This document shows, one piece after another, positions 1 to 12,742 of a stretch of DNA of 64,000 nt. Numbering within the stretch: the stretch's first letter is position 1; each line of letters opens with the position of its first letter. The position numbers and the translations under genes are program-made. The stretch is from Prorocentrum cordatum (taxonomy: Eukaryota; Sar; Dinophyceae; Prorocentrales; Prorocentraceae), in assembly GCA_963575745.1 (NCBI GenBank), contig CAUYUJ010020582.1:669083-733082 (forward strand). Reading direction: 5' to 3'. The notes under the pieces are model-generated. The model worked only from the letters and a program-made list of their open reading frames with translations. It was not told where the DNA came from and ran no database searches.

Positions 1-61
1 ACGCGCGGGCGAAGATAATGGAAACGATACAGTGGCCTCACGCGCGGGCGAAGATAATGGA
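1..61. repeat. Short direct repeat at window start
   Basis: A 22-base word at 1-22 recurs exactly at 40-61 with an 18-base spacer. No gene is seen from 62 to 220; the window edge may cut a longer array. Confidence 0.7.
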
Positions 62-220
62 CACTCCGCCGTTCCAGGAGGACCCTGTTTGAGCGTGTTC
101 TGGCCCCGCGCCCGTTTCGCGGCACACCCCTCACACGTTTCGTACGACACGCACGATCATTACTTCTAATGCAGAACGCCATTACCTCATCATATCGACG
201 GATGGTCGTTTTTTACGCAC

Positions 221-1380
<1,160 letters not shown>

Positions 1381-1440
1381 ACACTAGCAACAGTGATAGT
1401 AGTCGTCGTCGTAGTAATTGTTATGATAGTAAACATAACC

Positions 1441-1949
1441 GTTCGTAGTGAAGACGAACCGCCCCTCCGGCCCCGCCGCTCGCCTGCAGGTTGGAAACCT
1501 TGGCGCGGGCCAAGGCACCTGGGAGAAGGCCTCGCATGAACTTGCGTCCTTCAGTCTCGCCTTTCGAAGAAATCGTGGTGGAGGAGGAAAGGAGAGGGAA
1601 GGTGTGCAGGATTCATCCGGGAGTGTTCGGCGTTGTCTGAATGGTCTGGGAATTGTCGGACCCCCCTGGACCTTTCGGAGGGGAAGGAAAAGGTTGTGAA
1701 AGGATAGGGGAAGATCGCAGCACCCTGCGCGCGTGATTTCAGCTCGGCGTAACACCCAGCGGCGTATGGATGTTCCCCAGTCGGAGCGGATCGGCGGTTG
1801 AAAATGGGCAGATCCACCAACGCTCCGCAAGCATTGAGTGTAGTGTCCTCAGGTCCCTTCGAACTCTGCTGTGAATGCAGATGAATGTTGCAAATGCCCT
1901 GGCCGTTGCTGGGCACATAACTTGCACCACATAGCTGTGGATCACACGC
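1441..1949. other. Non-repetitive spacer with no recognised gene
   Basis: GC-rich unique sequence between two microsatellites. Frames of 70-150 codons exist on both strands but none shows a domain, compositional coherence or a recognisable motif. Confidence 0.5.
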
Positions 1950-2224
1950 TTATATACCTACATACACATACACACAGATGCGTATAACTATGTGTATGTA
2001 TGTATGCATGAATGGAGGAATGTATGAATGTAGAGATGCATCAATGTATGAATGTATGAGTATACGAATGCATGAATGTATGAATGCGTGAATGGATGAA
2101 TGAATGACTGACTGACTGAATGTGTGTCTGTATGTAGCTATGTACGTATGTATGCACGTATGTACTTGTTCATGCATGTATACATGTACGTATATATGCA
2201 TGCATGCATGTCTGTATGTATGTG

Positions 2225-2264
<40 letters not shown>

Positions 2265-3295
2265 ACTGTATGTATGCGCGTATAGATGCATGTATGTGTG
2301 TATGCATGCATGCATACATGCATGCATGAATGTATGTATGTATGCCTGCCTGTATGCCTGTAGGTGTGCATGTACGTATATATGTATGTATGCATGTATG
2401 TATGCATGCATGCATGTATGTATGTACGTATGCATACATGTGTGCATGTGGTTATGTGTTTATGTATGCATGTGTGTATGTATGTACATATGTGTATGTA
2501 TGTATGCATACATGTGTGTATGCATGTATGTATGTATGTATGTATGCATGCATGCATGTATGTATGTATGTATGTATGTATGTATGTATGTATGTATGTA
2601 TGTATATATGCCTGCATGCATGAATGGATGGATGGATGGATGGATGCGTGTGCGTATGTATGTATGTAATGTATATGTATGTATATGTAGGTATATGCAT
2701 GTACGTGTATGTATGTGTATGTATATGTATGTATATGTGTGTATATGTATGTATGTATATGTATGTATATGTATGTATAGTAGGTATGTGTATGTATATG
2801 TATGTATATGTATGTATATGTATGTACATGTATGTGCATGTACGTATGTATGTATGTATGCCTGCATGCATGGATGGATGGATGCATTGATGGCTGGATG
2901 GATGGATGGATGCATGTGCGTATGTATGTATGTACATGTATATGTATGTATATGTAGGTGTATGCATGTATTTGTATGTATATGTATGTACACGTATGTA
3001 TATGTATGTGTATGTATGTATATATTTGTATGTATATGTATATACATGTATGTATATGTATGTGTATGTATGTATGTATATCTATGTATATGTATGTATA
3101 TGTATGTATATGTATGTATGTGTATGTGTATGTATGTACATGTATGTATATGTACGTACATGTATGTGTATGTATGTACGTACGTACGTACGTACGTATG
3201 TATGTATGTATGTATGTATGCGTGTATGTATGTATGTGTGCATGTATGTATGCGTACACGTATACATGTGCGTGTATACATGTATGTGTACAGGT
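1950..3295. repeat. TATG/TGTA-type tetranucleotide array, about 1.3 kb
   Basis: Degenerate repeats of TATG, CATG, TGTA and GATG, with a (TCTG)n block near 2225-2265 and (GATG)n blocks near 2624-2648 and 2870-2915. Long frames of alternating Met/Tyr/Cys/Val or His/Thr/Tyr/Ile are products of the repeat. Confidence 0.95.
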
Positions 3296-3442
3296 GTCCA
3301 AATATATACTCGGCACCGACATACATATACGCAGAAAACGGGTCTGCCTTGCTCTCGGGCGCGCCAGCGGGGCGGAGTCCCGAGCGCCCCTGGAGGGCCC
3401 GAAGACGGACCCAGAGTGCCCCAAGAATAGAGGAAAAAGAAC

Positions 3443-3580
3443 TATGCACATGCACCGATTCTGGCCAGGCCCATCCTGAGCCCAGGATCGGTGCATACGC
3501 CCTCCTACCTTGGCCAGGAAGGCATATGCACCGATCCTGGGTCAAAGATGGGCCTTGCCAGGATCGGTGCATGTGCATAA
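3443..3580. repeat. Nested inverted repeat (foldback, MITE-like)
   Basis: The outer arms of about 33 bases (3443-3475 and 3548-3580) are reverse complements with only a few mismatches. A second inverted pair sits inside (about 3480-3500 and 3522-3541), built on the same ATGCACCGATCCTGG word. Four alternating copies of one word make a strong cruciform. No open frame or clear target duplication was found. Confidence 0.7.
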
Positions 3581-3589
3581 TTCTCTTCG

Positions 3590-4170
3590 CCCGAAAGAAG
3601 GCCCCCAGCTGGGCCAAGAGGCTCCGAGAGGCCTCTCGGACGGTCCAAAGGGGGCCTCGAGTCGCCGAGCGAGCGGTCCAGGACGCTGCAGATGGCCTCC
3701 AGACGGCCCCCAAGAGGCCTCCAAGACACCCCAAGAGGCCTTCGAGAGCCCTCCCCAAGAGAGCTTCCAGAGGTACAGATCGTTCCACTCAAGGGGAACG
3801 TACGTGCTCAGAATCTGCGACTTTGCCTTCACGCCGTCCAAGAAAGCCCCACAGGCCTCCCAGATCATCCCAAGATGGCCCAGATGGCCCCGAAAAGGGC
3901 CCCGAGACGCCCCAAGAGGGCCCAAGACGGCCCAAGAAGCGCCCAAGACGGCCCAAGAGGGCCCTCAGAGGGCCCTCCAAGGGGTCCAAGAGTGGGAGCT
4001 CGAACTGAGAGTTCGAGCCCACTGCCCGAAAGGGGCCCCCGAGACAGCCAGCAGGCCCCCAAGAGGCCCCGAGACTCACCCCACAGGCCCAAAGAGAGAG
4101 CTCCAGAGGCCCCCAAAGGTCCCGAGGGGCCTCTTAACAGGCCCCAATAACTCTTACCTCGAAACTCGCA
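3590..4170. repeat. GGCCCCAAGAGG/CCAAGACGG low-complexity repeat
   Basis: Degenerate 12-25 base units of the CCAAGACGGCC type, the same family that dominates 14.6-18.6, 35-36 and 36-50 kb. Open frames in all six phases give Pro/Arg/Lys- or Trp/Gly/Leu-rich products, an effect of the unit length, so no gene is called. Confidence 0.8.
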
Positions 4171-4939
4171 AACGACCGCGCGCCATAGCCTTCCTAACCA
4201 GATCATAGACCAAACCGGGGCACCAATTAGTACGGCGACGGTCAGAAAGTCCATACATGTTTAAGCATCGATATGCAAGAATCACGCGCGTTCAGGTTCT
4301 AACGAAGTCTCAGCCGACCTCACAGGGTCGGATGAGGATGGACATCACCCCGCAAAGATCACTGTATGGGAGCGTACTTCCGGATGGACGCTTCAGTAGT
4401 CTGCGAATGCGGAATAAACGGGCCCCAAGAGATCCCGCTACACTGAGCAAATTCACCGAGCAACTGCCCAAAAGAAAATTTTGGGAAGCTTCGGGAAGCT
4501 CGTGGCCTGTGGACCGTCTTCAGCGGTCTTGAAGATCTCCCGGGCGTCCCGAAATCCTCTCGGACTATCTCGGAAGTGGTTTCGGTCCCTTGGTAACCCT
4601 GGGGCCAATGTTGGGCAATTCAAATTATTAAAAGGTTTCCAGAGTCAGTCGAGGCCGTCTTGGGCGCGGCCTCGGATCCCTTAGGCTGTATTGTGCCTTG
4701 CCGGGAAGCGTCAAGATGTTGCACTGCACACGGTGCCAGACAGATGACGCGGCTCATTATTCTCATGGAGGCGACGTCAAGCACGACTTCGCGCCATAGG
4801 TTTAGGCGCAGGGCAAATCCCTAGTGTTTTTGGCAAGCGCCCAAGAAGGCTCCTGGGACGAAGGGCGGACACAAGGAGGACCCAGGGCAGCCCAAGGGGG
4901 GATGCCCGAGAACCCCTAAATAAGAGTCTGGCGAAGCCG
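4171..4939. other. Spacer with no recognised gene
   Basis: Mixed-composition sequence with no conserved motif on either strand. A short run of G (4970-4981) follows it. Confidence 0.4.
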
Positions 4940-5044
4940 TGCTGAGAGTCTCTTGTTGGATGCCTTTTGGGGGGGGGGGGGCGTTCCTGGAAAGGTCTTC
5001 GGGGTTACTCGGGGGGGAATCTTGGGCGACCCTCGGCTCGGGGG

Positions 5045-5234
5045 CAGCTCGCGAACTTTTCGCCCCGTTCGCACGCGCAACGACCAGAATTGCAGCACAG
5101 ATGGCGCTGGGCTGCGGCTTCGCCTCCCGCATCTCGCTCAGCAGCACCTGTGCCCGCTGCCACTGCTCGCCCTTCTCGCACGCGCTGATCCCAGCACTGC
5201 AGCTGACTAGGGCGAACCCGTGGACTACGTTCAC
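5045..5234 (-). pseudogene. PPR-repeat protein fragment
   Basis: The minus strand reads VVHGFALVS, then GISACEKGEQWQRAQ and LLSEMREAKPQP, one pentatricopeptide repeat of the dinoflagellate type with the usual upstream VHGxALVS lead-in. PPR proteins bind organellar RNA in a sequence-specific way, and intact ones have many tandem 35-residue repeats. Here only one full repeat and a decayed second remain before the frame runs into low-complexity sequence at about 5045. No start context or further repeats are visible, so a gene corpse or a broken exon is most likely. Confidence 0.6.
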
Positions 5235-5754
5235 GCAAGCTCGTCGGCGAGGTTCGCGGGGTGGGGTCGATGCAGAGATGTTGCCGACAGGCTTTCAGGA
5301 TGACCCTGGGGTCGCGGTCGTCGTCGCCACCGTTGTCCTCGCCTCCCTGGGCGGGCGTCGTGGACGGGTCAGCCACACTTTGATGGCCCTAAGGGGGCTG
5401 AGAGATGGCCCCAGATGGCTCCCCAAGCCTGGGATCTCGCACGCTTCGCCGCCGCGTGGACGGGATCGTCCACGCCGCCAGGGCCTCCAAGGATCCCCGA
5501 CGGCGCGATGCGCCCCCCGAAGGCTCCAAGGTGGCCCGGAGGGCTCACATACGGGCCTTGAGGGCCCCAAGGGTGCTCAAGGATGGCCCCCGACCGATGC
5601 GGCCCCGGGTAGCTCCAGGATGGCCCTGGAGGGCTCGCACGCGGGCTTGGATGGCCCCAAGGGGTGCTAAGAGATGGCCCCAAGGGCGCCTCCAAAAGCA
5701 CGGGTGCTCGCATGCTCCGCCGCTGCGCGGACGAGATTGCTCGAGGAGTATCGA

Positions 5755-5832
5755 GGAGGAGGGGGAGAAAGAGGAGGAGGAGGAGGAGGAGGAGGAGGAG
5801 GAGGAGGAGGAGGAGGTGGAGGGGGAGGAGGA
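5755..5832. repeat. (AGG)n tract
   Basis: About 78 bases of GAG/AGG triplets, purine-only on the plus strand. Confidence 0.9.
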
Positions 5833-6007
5833 CAAGCTAGGTACGCTCGCGTCATATCTGACGTCATACCCTTCCCTCCCATCCCTTACCATGGCGCTGA
5901 TTTTCTCTATCCGCGGACGCGTGTCGTAGCGGACCTGTGGCTCCGCGCGCGCGTGCGTAGTGGGTGGTGGTGCACGTGCGTGCGTGCGTGCGTGCGTGTT
6001 TGCGTGG

Positions 6008-6040
6008 TTGTGGTGGTGGTGGTGGTGGTGGTGGTGGTGG

Positions 6041-6071
<31 letters not shown>

Positions 6072-6167
6072 GGTGGTGGTGCTGGTGCTCGTGTTGGTGG
6101 TGGTGCTGGTGCTGGTGGTGGTTGTGATGGTGGTGGTGATGGTGGTGGTGGTGGTGGTGGTGCGGCG
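6008..6167. repeat. (GGT)n tract with GCT/GAT variants
   Basis: About 160 bases of TGG/GGT triplets. A (TGCG)n stretch precedes it at about 5975-6003. Confidence 0.9.
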
Positions 6168-6249
6168 CGGTGGTGGCGGGCGGATGGGCGCGCGAGAAAG
6201 AGGCCCGCGCTGGGGCGAGAACGCCATCCTGAACGACGGAGGCCAAACA

Positions 6250-6500
6250 CCGATCCGAAAATGAGGCCCACGCTGCAGCGGGAGCACGATTCGGAACGAT
6301 TCGGGAGCAGAAATGAGGCCGGCGCCTCAGCGAGAGCATCATTAAAAAAAAACGCAGGCGAAAACCCGTTTCCCGGGAATCCTGTGTGTAAAAAAACAAT
6401 ACGCGGGGGGCGTTCGGCCCGAAAATGACGCCGGCGCCTCAGCGAGAGTCGTTTCCCGGGATTTCCCGGGCATCCTGTGTGTAAAAAAACATACGCGGAA
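6250..6500. repeat. Dispersed direct repeats with CCGGCGCCTCAGCGAGAG
   Basis: The CCGGCGCCTCAGCGAGAG word at about 6319 recurs at about 6431, and a diverged copy occurs near 6265. A second word ending CCTGTGTGTAAAAAAAC is found near 6380 and 6473. No gene is seen. Confidence 0.6.
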
Positions 6501-6562
6501 ATGCGCGGCCATCACCCGGACGCCATCAGGGGAAGAGGGAGAGTATTTTCATATTGAGTAAT

Positions 6563-6812
6563 TGTGGAGGAGGAGGAGGAGGAGGAGGAGGAGGAGGAGG
6601 GGAGGAGGAGAGAGGAGGAGGAGGGGAGGAGGGACGGAGGAGAGAGAGGGAGGAGGAGGAGGAGGAGGAGGATGAGGAGGAGGAGGAGGAGGAGGAGGGG
6701 GAGAGGAGGAGGAGGAGGAGGAGGAGGAGGAGGAGGAGGAGGAGGAGGAGGAGGAGGAGGAGGAGGAGGAGGAGGACGAGGAGGAGGAGAAGGAGGAGGA
6801 GGAGGAGGAGCT
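6563..6812. repeat. (AGG)n tract, about 250 bp
   Basis: Purine-only AGG/GAG triplets on the plus strand with rare interruptions. The frames over it (poly-Glu, poly-Gly, poly-Arg) are not genes. Confidence 0.9.
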
Positions 6813-7128
6813 ATTTTTACCCGACGAATGGGCTATGACTGCCTGGAAGCGCGAGGCACATAGAACTGTGGCAACCCGTCGCTGGATCGGGTCTCGTATC
6901 GATCCTTCTCTGGTCTGCTATGCGGGCGGGTGCGCGCGCTCGGTCGATGCTGCAACACGCGCGCGGCGGGGCAGGCTGCTGCAAGGGTTAGCTACGCAAC
7001 ATGCAGGGGGCAACTCGCAGAGAGTTGCCGTCCTCGGATACACAGAAAACTGCAACGCACGGCGCACAGGAGGAAGAAAAGGCTGCAATATTCATTGAGC
7101 TGTCCAATGAAGAGGGAGGTGCAGCAGC

Positions 7129-8330
7129 TCACTCGAACTCGAACGGACAGTAGTCATCATCCTCGTCGACTGGGCTCGCCGCCACCAGGGGCTGAGATGG
7201 GAAGAGCGCCGTGCCCCCGATCACTTCACCACGAACAAACACGATCGGGCCCGTCCCACAAGCCTGCACATCCGAGCTTCCCTGTCCTACTGCGTCAGGA
7301 TGGCGAGCCAGCTCGCCAGCTCGTCTTCCAACCAACCAGGCAGTGCCACACCAGTGTGGCGGTTTGCCACTCCCTCCGCGATGTACGCGTTCGTGATGAC
7401 TCCTCTCATCGGCCATACTGGCGCGGCCACCTGGAGCTTCACCTCGTCGGTGTCGTGGCACCGCTCGACTCTGATCGCGGCCACGTCGAGCTCGAGAGTG
7501 GTCCTCGTCACCGTGGGCTCGGTGCCGTTCGGTGGAATGATTTGCTGCATGTGCTGGCTTGTGCCTTCCTTGCTTTTCCACCGACGTCGCACTCCGCCAG
7601 ACTCTCGAGCAGGCCGACTGCAAGGCTCGCCACTGGGCTGCCCGCCTCGCGCAGCGCCTCGGCGCCTCGCGGGCGGGCCGCCCACGCCTCCTTGCGGTAG
7701 TCCTCCATCGCTGCCTCGAGCTTCTGGATCGCGCGGCGCTCTTTGGGGAGTGCGAAGGCGTCGATGGTCGCGGCGGCCGCGAGCCTCAGCCTGAACGAGT
7801 TCTGGAACGCGAGCTTCGTCAACGTGGCCAGGCGCTGCTGGAGGTTCTGATCCTTCGATGTTCACTTCTTCTCGGTGTGGTTCCCGCGCCGTCGGCGCCT
7901 GCCACCTCTGCGTCCGCCTCCGCCGCCGCCCTTGCCCGTTTGGGCGTCCTTGCCCTTGCCGTCCTTTCCGTCCTTGCCTTCCGCCTCGCCCTCCGTCGTC
8001 CGGGCGCTCATGTCCTCGTCGCCCCTGCGAGGCGTCTCGGGGGGGGCTATCCGCCAGAATTTTCTGGCCCACAGCTGCACGAGGCACGGGAAGGGGCCCT
8101 TGAGGAGCCACTTGAGGGTTGGGCTGGCCTCGCTGGGGAGCGCCGCCGCCGCCGTCATGATCTTCGGGTTCCTCAGCACGTTCAGGAACAACGCCGGTGT
8201 GTTCGCGGCAGTCACTCGCGAGGGGGGGTCGAAGCCCGTCCGCCCGCGCGGCCAGGTACTGCTCCTGCACGCGGTGGTCGCTGCGCAGGTAGTCGCCGCC
8301 GAGGTTCTCGCTGTCGATGTCGCTGTTCAC
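7129..8330 (-). pseudogene. LINE C-terminal region, frameshifted
   Basis: Coherent protein-like stretches are spread over three frames: ANTPALFLNVLRNP with KWLLKGPFPCLVQLWARKFW at about 8215-8050, NSFRLRLAAAATIDAF at about 7800, and VAAPVWPMRGVITNAYIAEG at about 7430. An acidic tail ends at 7129. They read as one former C-terminal domain with several frameshifts. No known fold was recognised. Confidence 0.5.
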
Positions 8331-8521
8331 CTAGCTCGGCTAGTCGTAGAAATCCTGCGCGAAGCCGCGCTCGTTCCTCCTGAGTATCGCCTGGTCGCCA
8401 CGAGGGTGGTGGCAGCGCAGCTCGCCCTGTGGGCCCACGAGCGCTGCGGGCCGGTTGCGGCGAGAACTTCTCGAGCCGAGAGCCTGACGGACAAAGGGGG
8501 CGTGGGTTCTCACGTGTCTTC

Positions 8522-9199
8522 TCAGCTCCAACGGGTCTGAATAATGGACGCGACATCCTGGCTGGCTCTCCCAGCGGGCAGGCTCAACTCGGACGGGGCC
8601 CAAGCATGATGATGTCTCGGTAGGTCGGCGATGCATCTTCCAGCCATCCAGGAACGAAATAGGCGGCGCCGAGCGTGGTCAATGTTCGCAAAAGTCGCAT
8701 CACACTTGATGCATCTGTTATCCAAGCATACCTGGGACAGAATCGGAGGCGCGCCGTGGCCTGGGGGCGTCGTAGCATTGATCTGATGCTTGACCAGCTC
8801 GCGGTGCGTTGATAACCGTGCCCGGCACCCCTCAATGCCACACCGAAGGGGGGCAAACTCCTCCTTCTCACTCTCGGTGTCCCCCAGGACCTCATCCGTC
8901 GGGAGGTGGGTCTCGAAATGCTCGGGGGTGGGGGGGCACTCGCTGCTTTTCAATGAAGAACGAGTCACCCGAAAATCACACTTACAGAAAATCTCTGTGG
9001 CCTTGAAATCCTTGTTGAATAGCGCCCCAAGTGCACGGCCCCCCCAGACATCCCTCAACTCGTGCCCCACGGGGTGCGCCAAGATCGTTAAGGTCCTCAT
9101 AGAGCTGGTAGGCCCGAGGGCGAACATTCGGGGACGAGTTGAACTAGCCTTTCTCCAACATCGCCAATTCTGCAACCGCCTCGCCCGCAACGCGGGCAC
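8522..9199 (-). pseudogene. LINE Cys/His finger region downstream of RT
   Basis: 225 codons. Residues near 140-165 read RCGIEGCRARLSTHRELVKH, a C2H2-type finger (C-x4-C ... H-x4-H), followed by CLDNRCIKCDATFANIDH, a second Cys/His cluster. Another frame continues (8340-8636) with a finger-like YSDPLELRRHVRTH. LINE ORF2 proteins often end in nucleic-acid-binding fingers, which fits the position just after the RT. Frame changes on both sides mark it as part of the dead copy. Confidence 0.55.
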
Positions 9200-9414
9200 G
9201 TGCCTCGAACTTGCATTATCCGAAGAAGGCGCTGAGGTAATGGCGATGATGCTCCGAGTTTATCATGATAGCCTGCCACCACCCCAACCTCCTTATCATC
9301 AGTTCAACCCCTGCGGGGGGAGGATCTCCCACTCCTCAAACACGGCCATGGACGTCATCGATCAGCGGGCGCCGTCATCGTGTTCCGCGCGCGCCGCTCC
9401 AGCCACCATCGCCC

Positions 9415-10092
9415 TCAGCTTCTTGGCAAGGGATGCGTGGAGAGCTCGTATCTCCAGGGGGCGAACACGTACGCCTCTAGGCCTGACCATGCACGACCTG
9501 CGATGCTCGCCAGGAGCATGCTGCGCTTGCTCCGCCAGGGGCCCGGCGCGGACCAATAGTGTCTAAGATTGCACCACCCAGTCGAGCCAGCCCTTATACG
9601 CGCGTGTACCTCGCGCTCGTTGCTGCCGTTTACGTTTATGTACCCACCCAAGTGAATAATTTCCATCACCGCCCTCCCCATGACTCTCTCCTCCGCCATC
9701 TCGGTGTCTTTGATAATAGCCAAGTGCACGACCGTTTCTTGTTTAGCCGCGCGTTGTGTGCACCCTCCTTCGGCCAAGCACTTATCTAGAATCTTGTTGT
9801 CGAGATGGTCGAGGCTCTGGGCCTCCCGCGCAGTGCCACTCGGCACGATCAAGATGCGGATCAGGTCATCAATGAAGCCTCCGAATGCCACGTCGCCCCA
9901 GCGAGTCTGACCCGAGTGCTCTCCTGGTTCATCCCTCGTCGGGCTGTCTAAGGGGGCGCTCTGGCATGCCAAGCAATCTCCCACGATCTGCCCGAGGGGG
10001 ATTCCATGGGCAGTTCTGGCTCGCTCGAGTCGCCCATCCTTCCGCCCGTCGTCGGGGTCAGCGCGACGTCGCCGTCGCATGCCTCCAAGCAT
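9415..10092 (-). pseudogene. LINE reverse transcriptase palm/thumb fragment
   Basis: 225 codons on the minus strand. GGFIDDLIRI holds FIDDL (residues 73-77), the LINE version of the YxDD catalytic motif with both metal-binding Asp residues. About 40 residues later KQETVVHL (117-124) matches the K-T/E-x motif D region, and IIHLGGYI (145-152) matches the LG motif E. The following RAGSTGWCNLRHYW and AWSGLEAYV stretches fit the thumb of LINE RTs. The upstream fingers and motifs A and B lie in other frames, so this is a fragment of a broken ORF2. Confidence 0.75.
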
Positions 10093-10235
10093 AGCACGCC
10101 TGCACTCAAATGGCGCGCAAGAAGCCCACCATCATATTCATCGGCTCCACGAGACCGATGTGCATTATATAGGCGTGCGTGGTGTCCTGTGCCGAATGCG
10201 TTTCTCACGTCGTAAGATTTGACCAAATAGTAGTA

Positions 10236-11352
10236 TTAGCACCCACGTAGTTTCCACATGACGAGTTTAACACTGGTCATGAGTCCCTCCCTCCCCCCAT
10301 GGATGGCGCCTCCGCACGCCGATGGGGGGCTCGAGCCTGCTGCCGTAATCCGCGAACCCGACCCGTGAGAGCAGCCTCCACCAATGGCAAAAGCAGCGCA
10401 ATAGCCGAAGACGCCGCGCGATGTCCAGAACAGCGTTGCCCGTGAGTGTCTTGCCAGGCTTACTGATTGCACTTGCATGGCTTGTGCGTGCTCGTTGTGG
10501 TAAGAGCAGTCGTGCGCGCGCGTGCGCAAGTAACTGAAATCGCATGTCATGTCATGCGCTGGCCTGGACCTCGTCTCCCACCAGCTAGCGGTGTCGGGGC
10601 TGCCGAGCGGCCTGGGCCTCGAAGTCCAGGAGGTCTGGGTTTCGCACGCGCCGCGTGGGCCTAACCCCTCGCGCGGAAGGCCCGGTCGAAAGAGGTGGGC
10701 GGGGAAGAGTAGCAGCTTCGTGATTTCCACGGGCCACGACCATGGCGGGGCGCGTCGTCGGTGATGGCAATGACGCAGTCGCCTCTGAAGGTGATCTAAG
10801 TCGCCAGCCGCCCGCTCGAAATCCTCGCCCGTAGGCAATGGGGGGCCTCTGGGCCCGAAGGGGGGGGGGCCCATCCAGGGGGGTCTCGATCAAGGCCTGG
10901 ATCGCGTCTGGATTCACGTGCTTGCCTAAGATCGCGTTGGCCGCCGCCAAGCCCCCGTCCACCCCTGGCTGCTGGAGGGCCCCCCGAATGTCTGCAGCGC
11001 TAGGGCGGCTCGTCGGGGGGGCGAGGTGGCTCCTCTGACGGGGCCCCATCCTGGCACCAGCTCTGAGACGAACGAGGTTGCCTACTCTAGCCTGGCCCCG
11101 CGCCTCCCACGCCTCCCGAATCTCCTGCTCCAGGGCTCCCCTCCTCCACCACTCCTGCCATCGAGCGCGTGACTTGATCGCCCTGTCGATGTTTCGCAAT
11201 GGTTCGCTCGTGATCGTGAAGCCGAGGTCCCGCAGGGTGGCTCGTTCCTCAAGCGATCTACGCCGTTCAGCTTTAGCCTCCATGGGGCCAGTCTGGGACC
11301 GACCTCTCGGCCGAGAAGTACTCGCGAGCGACCTCGCGGAGCGTTTGTGCAA
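10236..11352 (-). pseudogene. LINE linker and degenerate RT fingers/palm
   Basis: Two overlapping frames cover this span (to 10585 and to 10236). The first is a charged linker with helices of the LRDLGFTITSEPLRNIDRAI type. The second and its neighbour contain decayed RT motifs, including a GVRRRHPWG stretch near 10300 that resembles the GVRQGxPLS motif. No single frame carries the RT, so at least two frameshifts have occurred. Confidence 0.45.
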
Positions 11353-12358
11353 CCGCGCCCGCGCGTCGCGTCGCCTCGCCGTCGGTCAAGAGGGCGCGCC
11401 GGATCCCCCTCTCTTCCCAAACCTGTCCCAATCGTTCCAGAAACTCACCTATTCGATACCCCATTTGCGAAGCCGCCGCCAGCGCCCCCCAGTCCCACTG
11501 GATGTTCTGCTGCTGCTGCTGCTGCTGAGGGGCTCGGGCGGGGAGGGATATGCATAAACGCATGGGGACATGATCGACGACGTGGGGGAGGGCCTGGATG
11601 CGTTTCTGAAACCTCCAGAACATGTGGATTTGAACTCCCGTGCCCAGAAGTGCTCGAGGGCCTAGGAAGTAATCGATCCGACTCCTTGCCCCTCGTAATC
11701 CGTAGTAAGTTTGTCCCAGGTCGAAAACTGTGCTAAGGAAACACATGTGGCTGGACGCGTACGCTTTTCGAACTACAGTGGCAACTTCATCCTCGTGTTC
11801 GGCCTGAAAGGGACCCAATGTATCATCATGGACACGCTCCTGTCCCTTTCGTCCCATCCTCATATTCATGTCAGCGACGACACTAGGAGTGATGCGCCCT
11901 GGGGATTCGTCGATACCCTCTTGAATCCAAGCTGTAAGTCGTCTACATGTAGTACGCCATACTCGGATGCGACCTGCCGAACTAGACCTTGGTGGGTAGT
12001 AGCCTACTATAAGTCTAAGTCGTAATGAGCCACGTTGAACATCAACGCTGCCTGCTTTACCCTGCAAGTGCTGGGGCGGGTGGCTGATCCTGGTGATCTG
12101 GTGCTTCTTAAACTGGCGGCTCGACAACGCGATCGCAACGCCCGCAGAAGAATGTGTACTGCCCCCTCTGCCCCAACCCAAGTGGACCCAGTGATGATCG
12201 GGCGTGCGTTCACAGTGGTGAGTGTACCCTAGGCGGGTGCGGACTTTGGTGCCTGGCAGGGGAATGGCGGCGGTCTTTGCAAACTCCATAGACATAGCTT
12301 CCGCACGTCCTGCCCTCAAGAGTGTGAAAAGGTTGTATCCCACAGATGTAGCACGCAC
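11273..12358 (-). pseudogene. LINE endonuclease (EEP/AP-endonuclease type) region
   Basis: 361 codons are open. Endonuclease/exonuclease/phosphatase landmarks appear in order: N-terminal SVGYNLFTLL with LPGTK (residues 34-38, the LQGT-like position), GVAIALS (73-79), ADMN (162-165, the GDxN metal/catalytic motif with G replaced by A), SRIDYFLG (226-233), and VDHVPM (261-266, the SDHxPV catalytic His motif). In LINEs this domain nicks target DNA for target-primed reverse transcription. A short poly-Gln run follows. The first catalytic Glu is not clearly present in frame, and the next domain lies in another frame, so this copy is taken to be inactive. Confidence 0.7.
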
Positions 12359-12364
12359 ACATGA

Positions 12365-12740
12365 TTATGACGATGGTGATGAAGGTGCTGCCTCCTCCTC
12401 TGCGATCCTCGCGGCCCGACCTAAGTCCTCGTGCTGGTCCTTGATGCTCTTCAGGCCCCGACCCATCGTCCCGCTCTGGGACACTATGTCCCATTCGTCC
12501 CGATTCGTCATCTGCTTCTGGTCATCCGCCTCGCTGCTGATATCGTCCCTCACCCGTCCTCCATCGCCCCGACCTCCCATCGCTGCCTACCATGGGCCTG
12601 CGCGGGCGCACCGCGGCGGTGCAGCGCGAAACCGCACCGCAACCACAGGAAAGAGGCGTCCCGACCGTGGGAGGATCGGGTCGCTCGAAGAGGGGGGGGG
12701 GCTAAGGCCGCCGTCATCGTGGCCTGAGCCGTCCGCGGCC
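12365..12740. other. Spacer upstream of LINE 5' end
   Basis: Short frames exist on both strands. None extends the endonuclease convincingly or shows a motif, so nothing is called. Confidence 0.4.
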
Positions 12741-12742
12741 TT

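Larger units (their letters stand above)
7129..12358 (-). mobile_element. Decayed LINE (non-LTR retrotransposon), 5' end right
   Basis: Reading leftwards on the minus strand, an AP-type endonuclease region is followed by a linker, reverse transcriptase, a Cys/His finger region and an acidic C-terminus ending at 7129 with a DEDDDYCPFEFE-like tail. This is the usual order of a LINE ORF2 protein. The coding sequence is broken into at least five frames by frameshifts and stops, and no poly(A) or target duplication was located. Together with the flanking (AGG)n tracts this indicates an old, dead insertion. Confidence 0.75.

Noticed and set aside
1950-4008. Frames up to 628 codons rich in Met/Tyr/Cys/Val or His/Thr/Tyr
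   Set aside because: They follow the tetranucleotide repeat; a period of 4 keeps all frames open.
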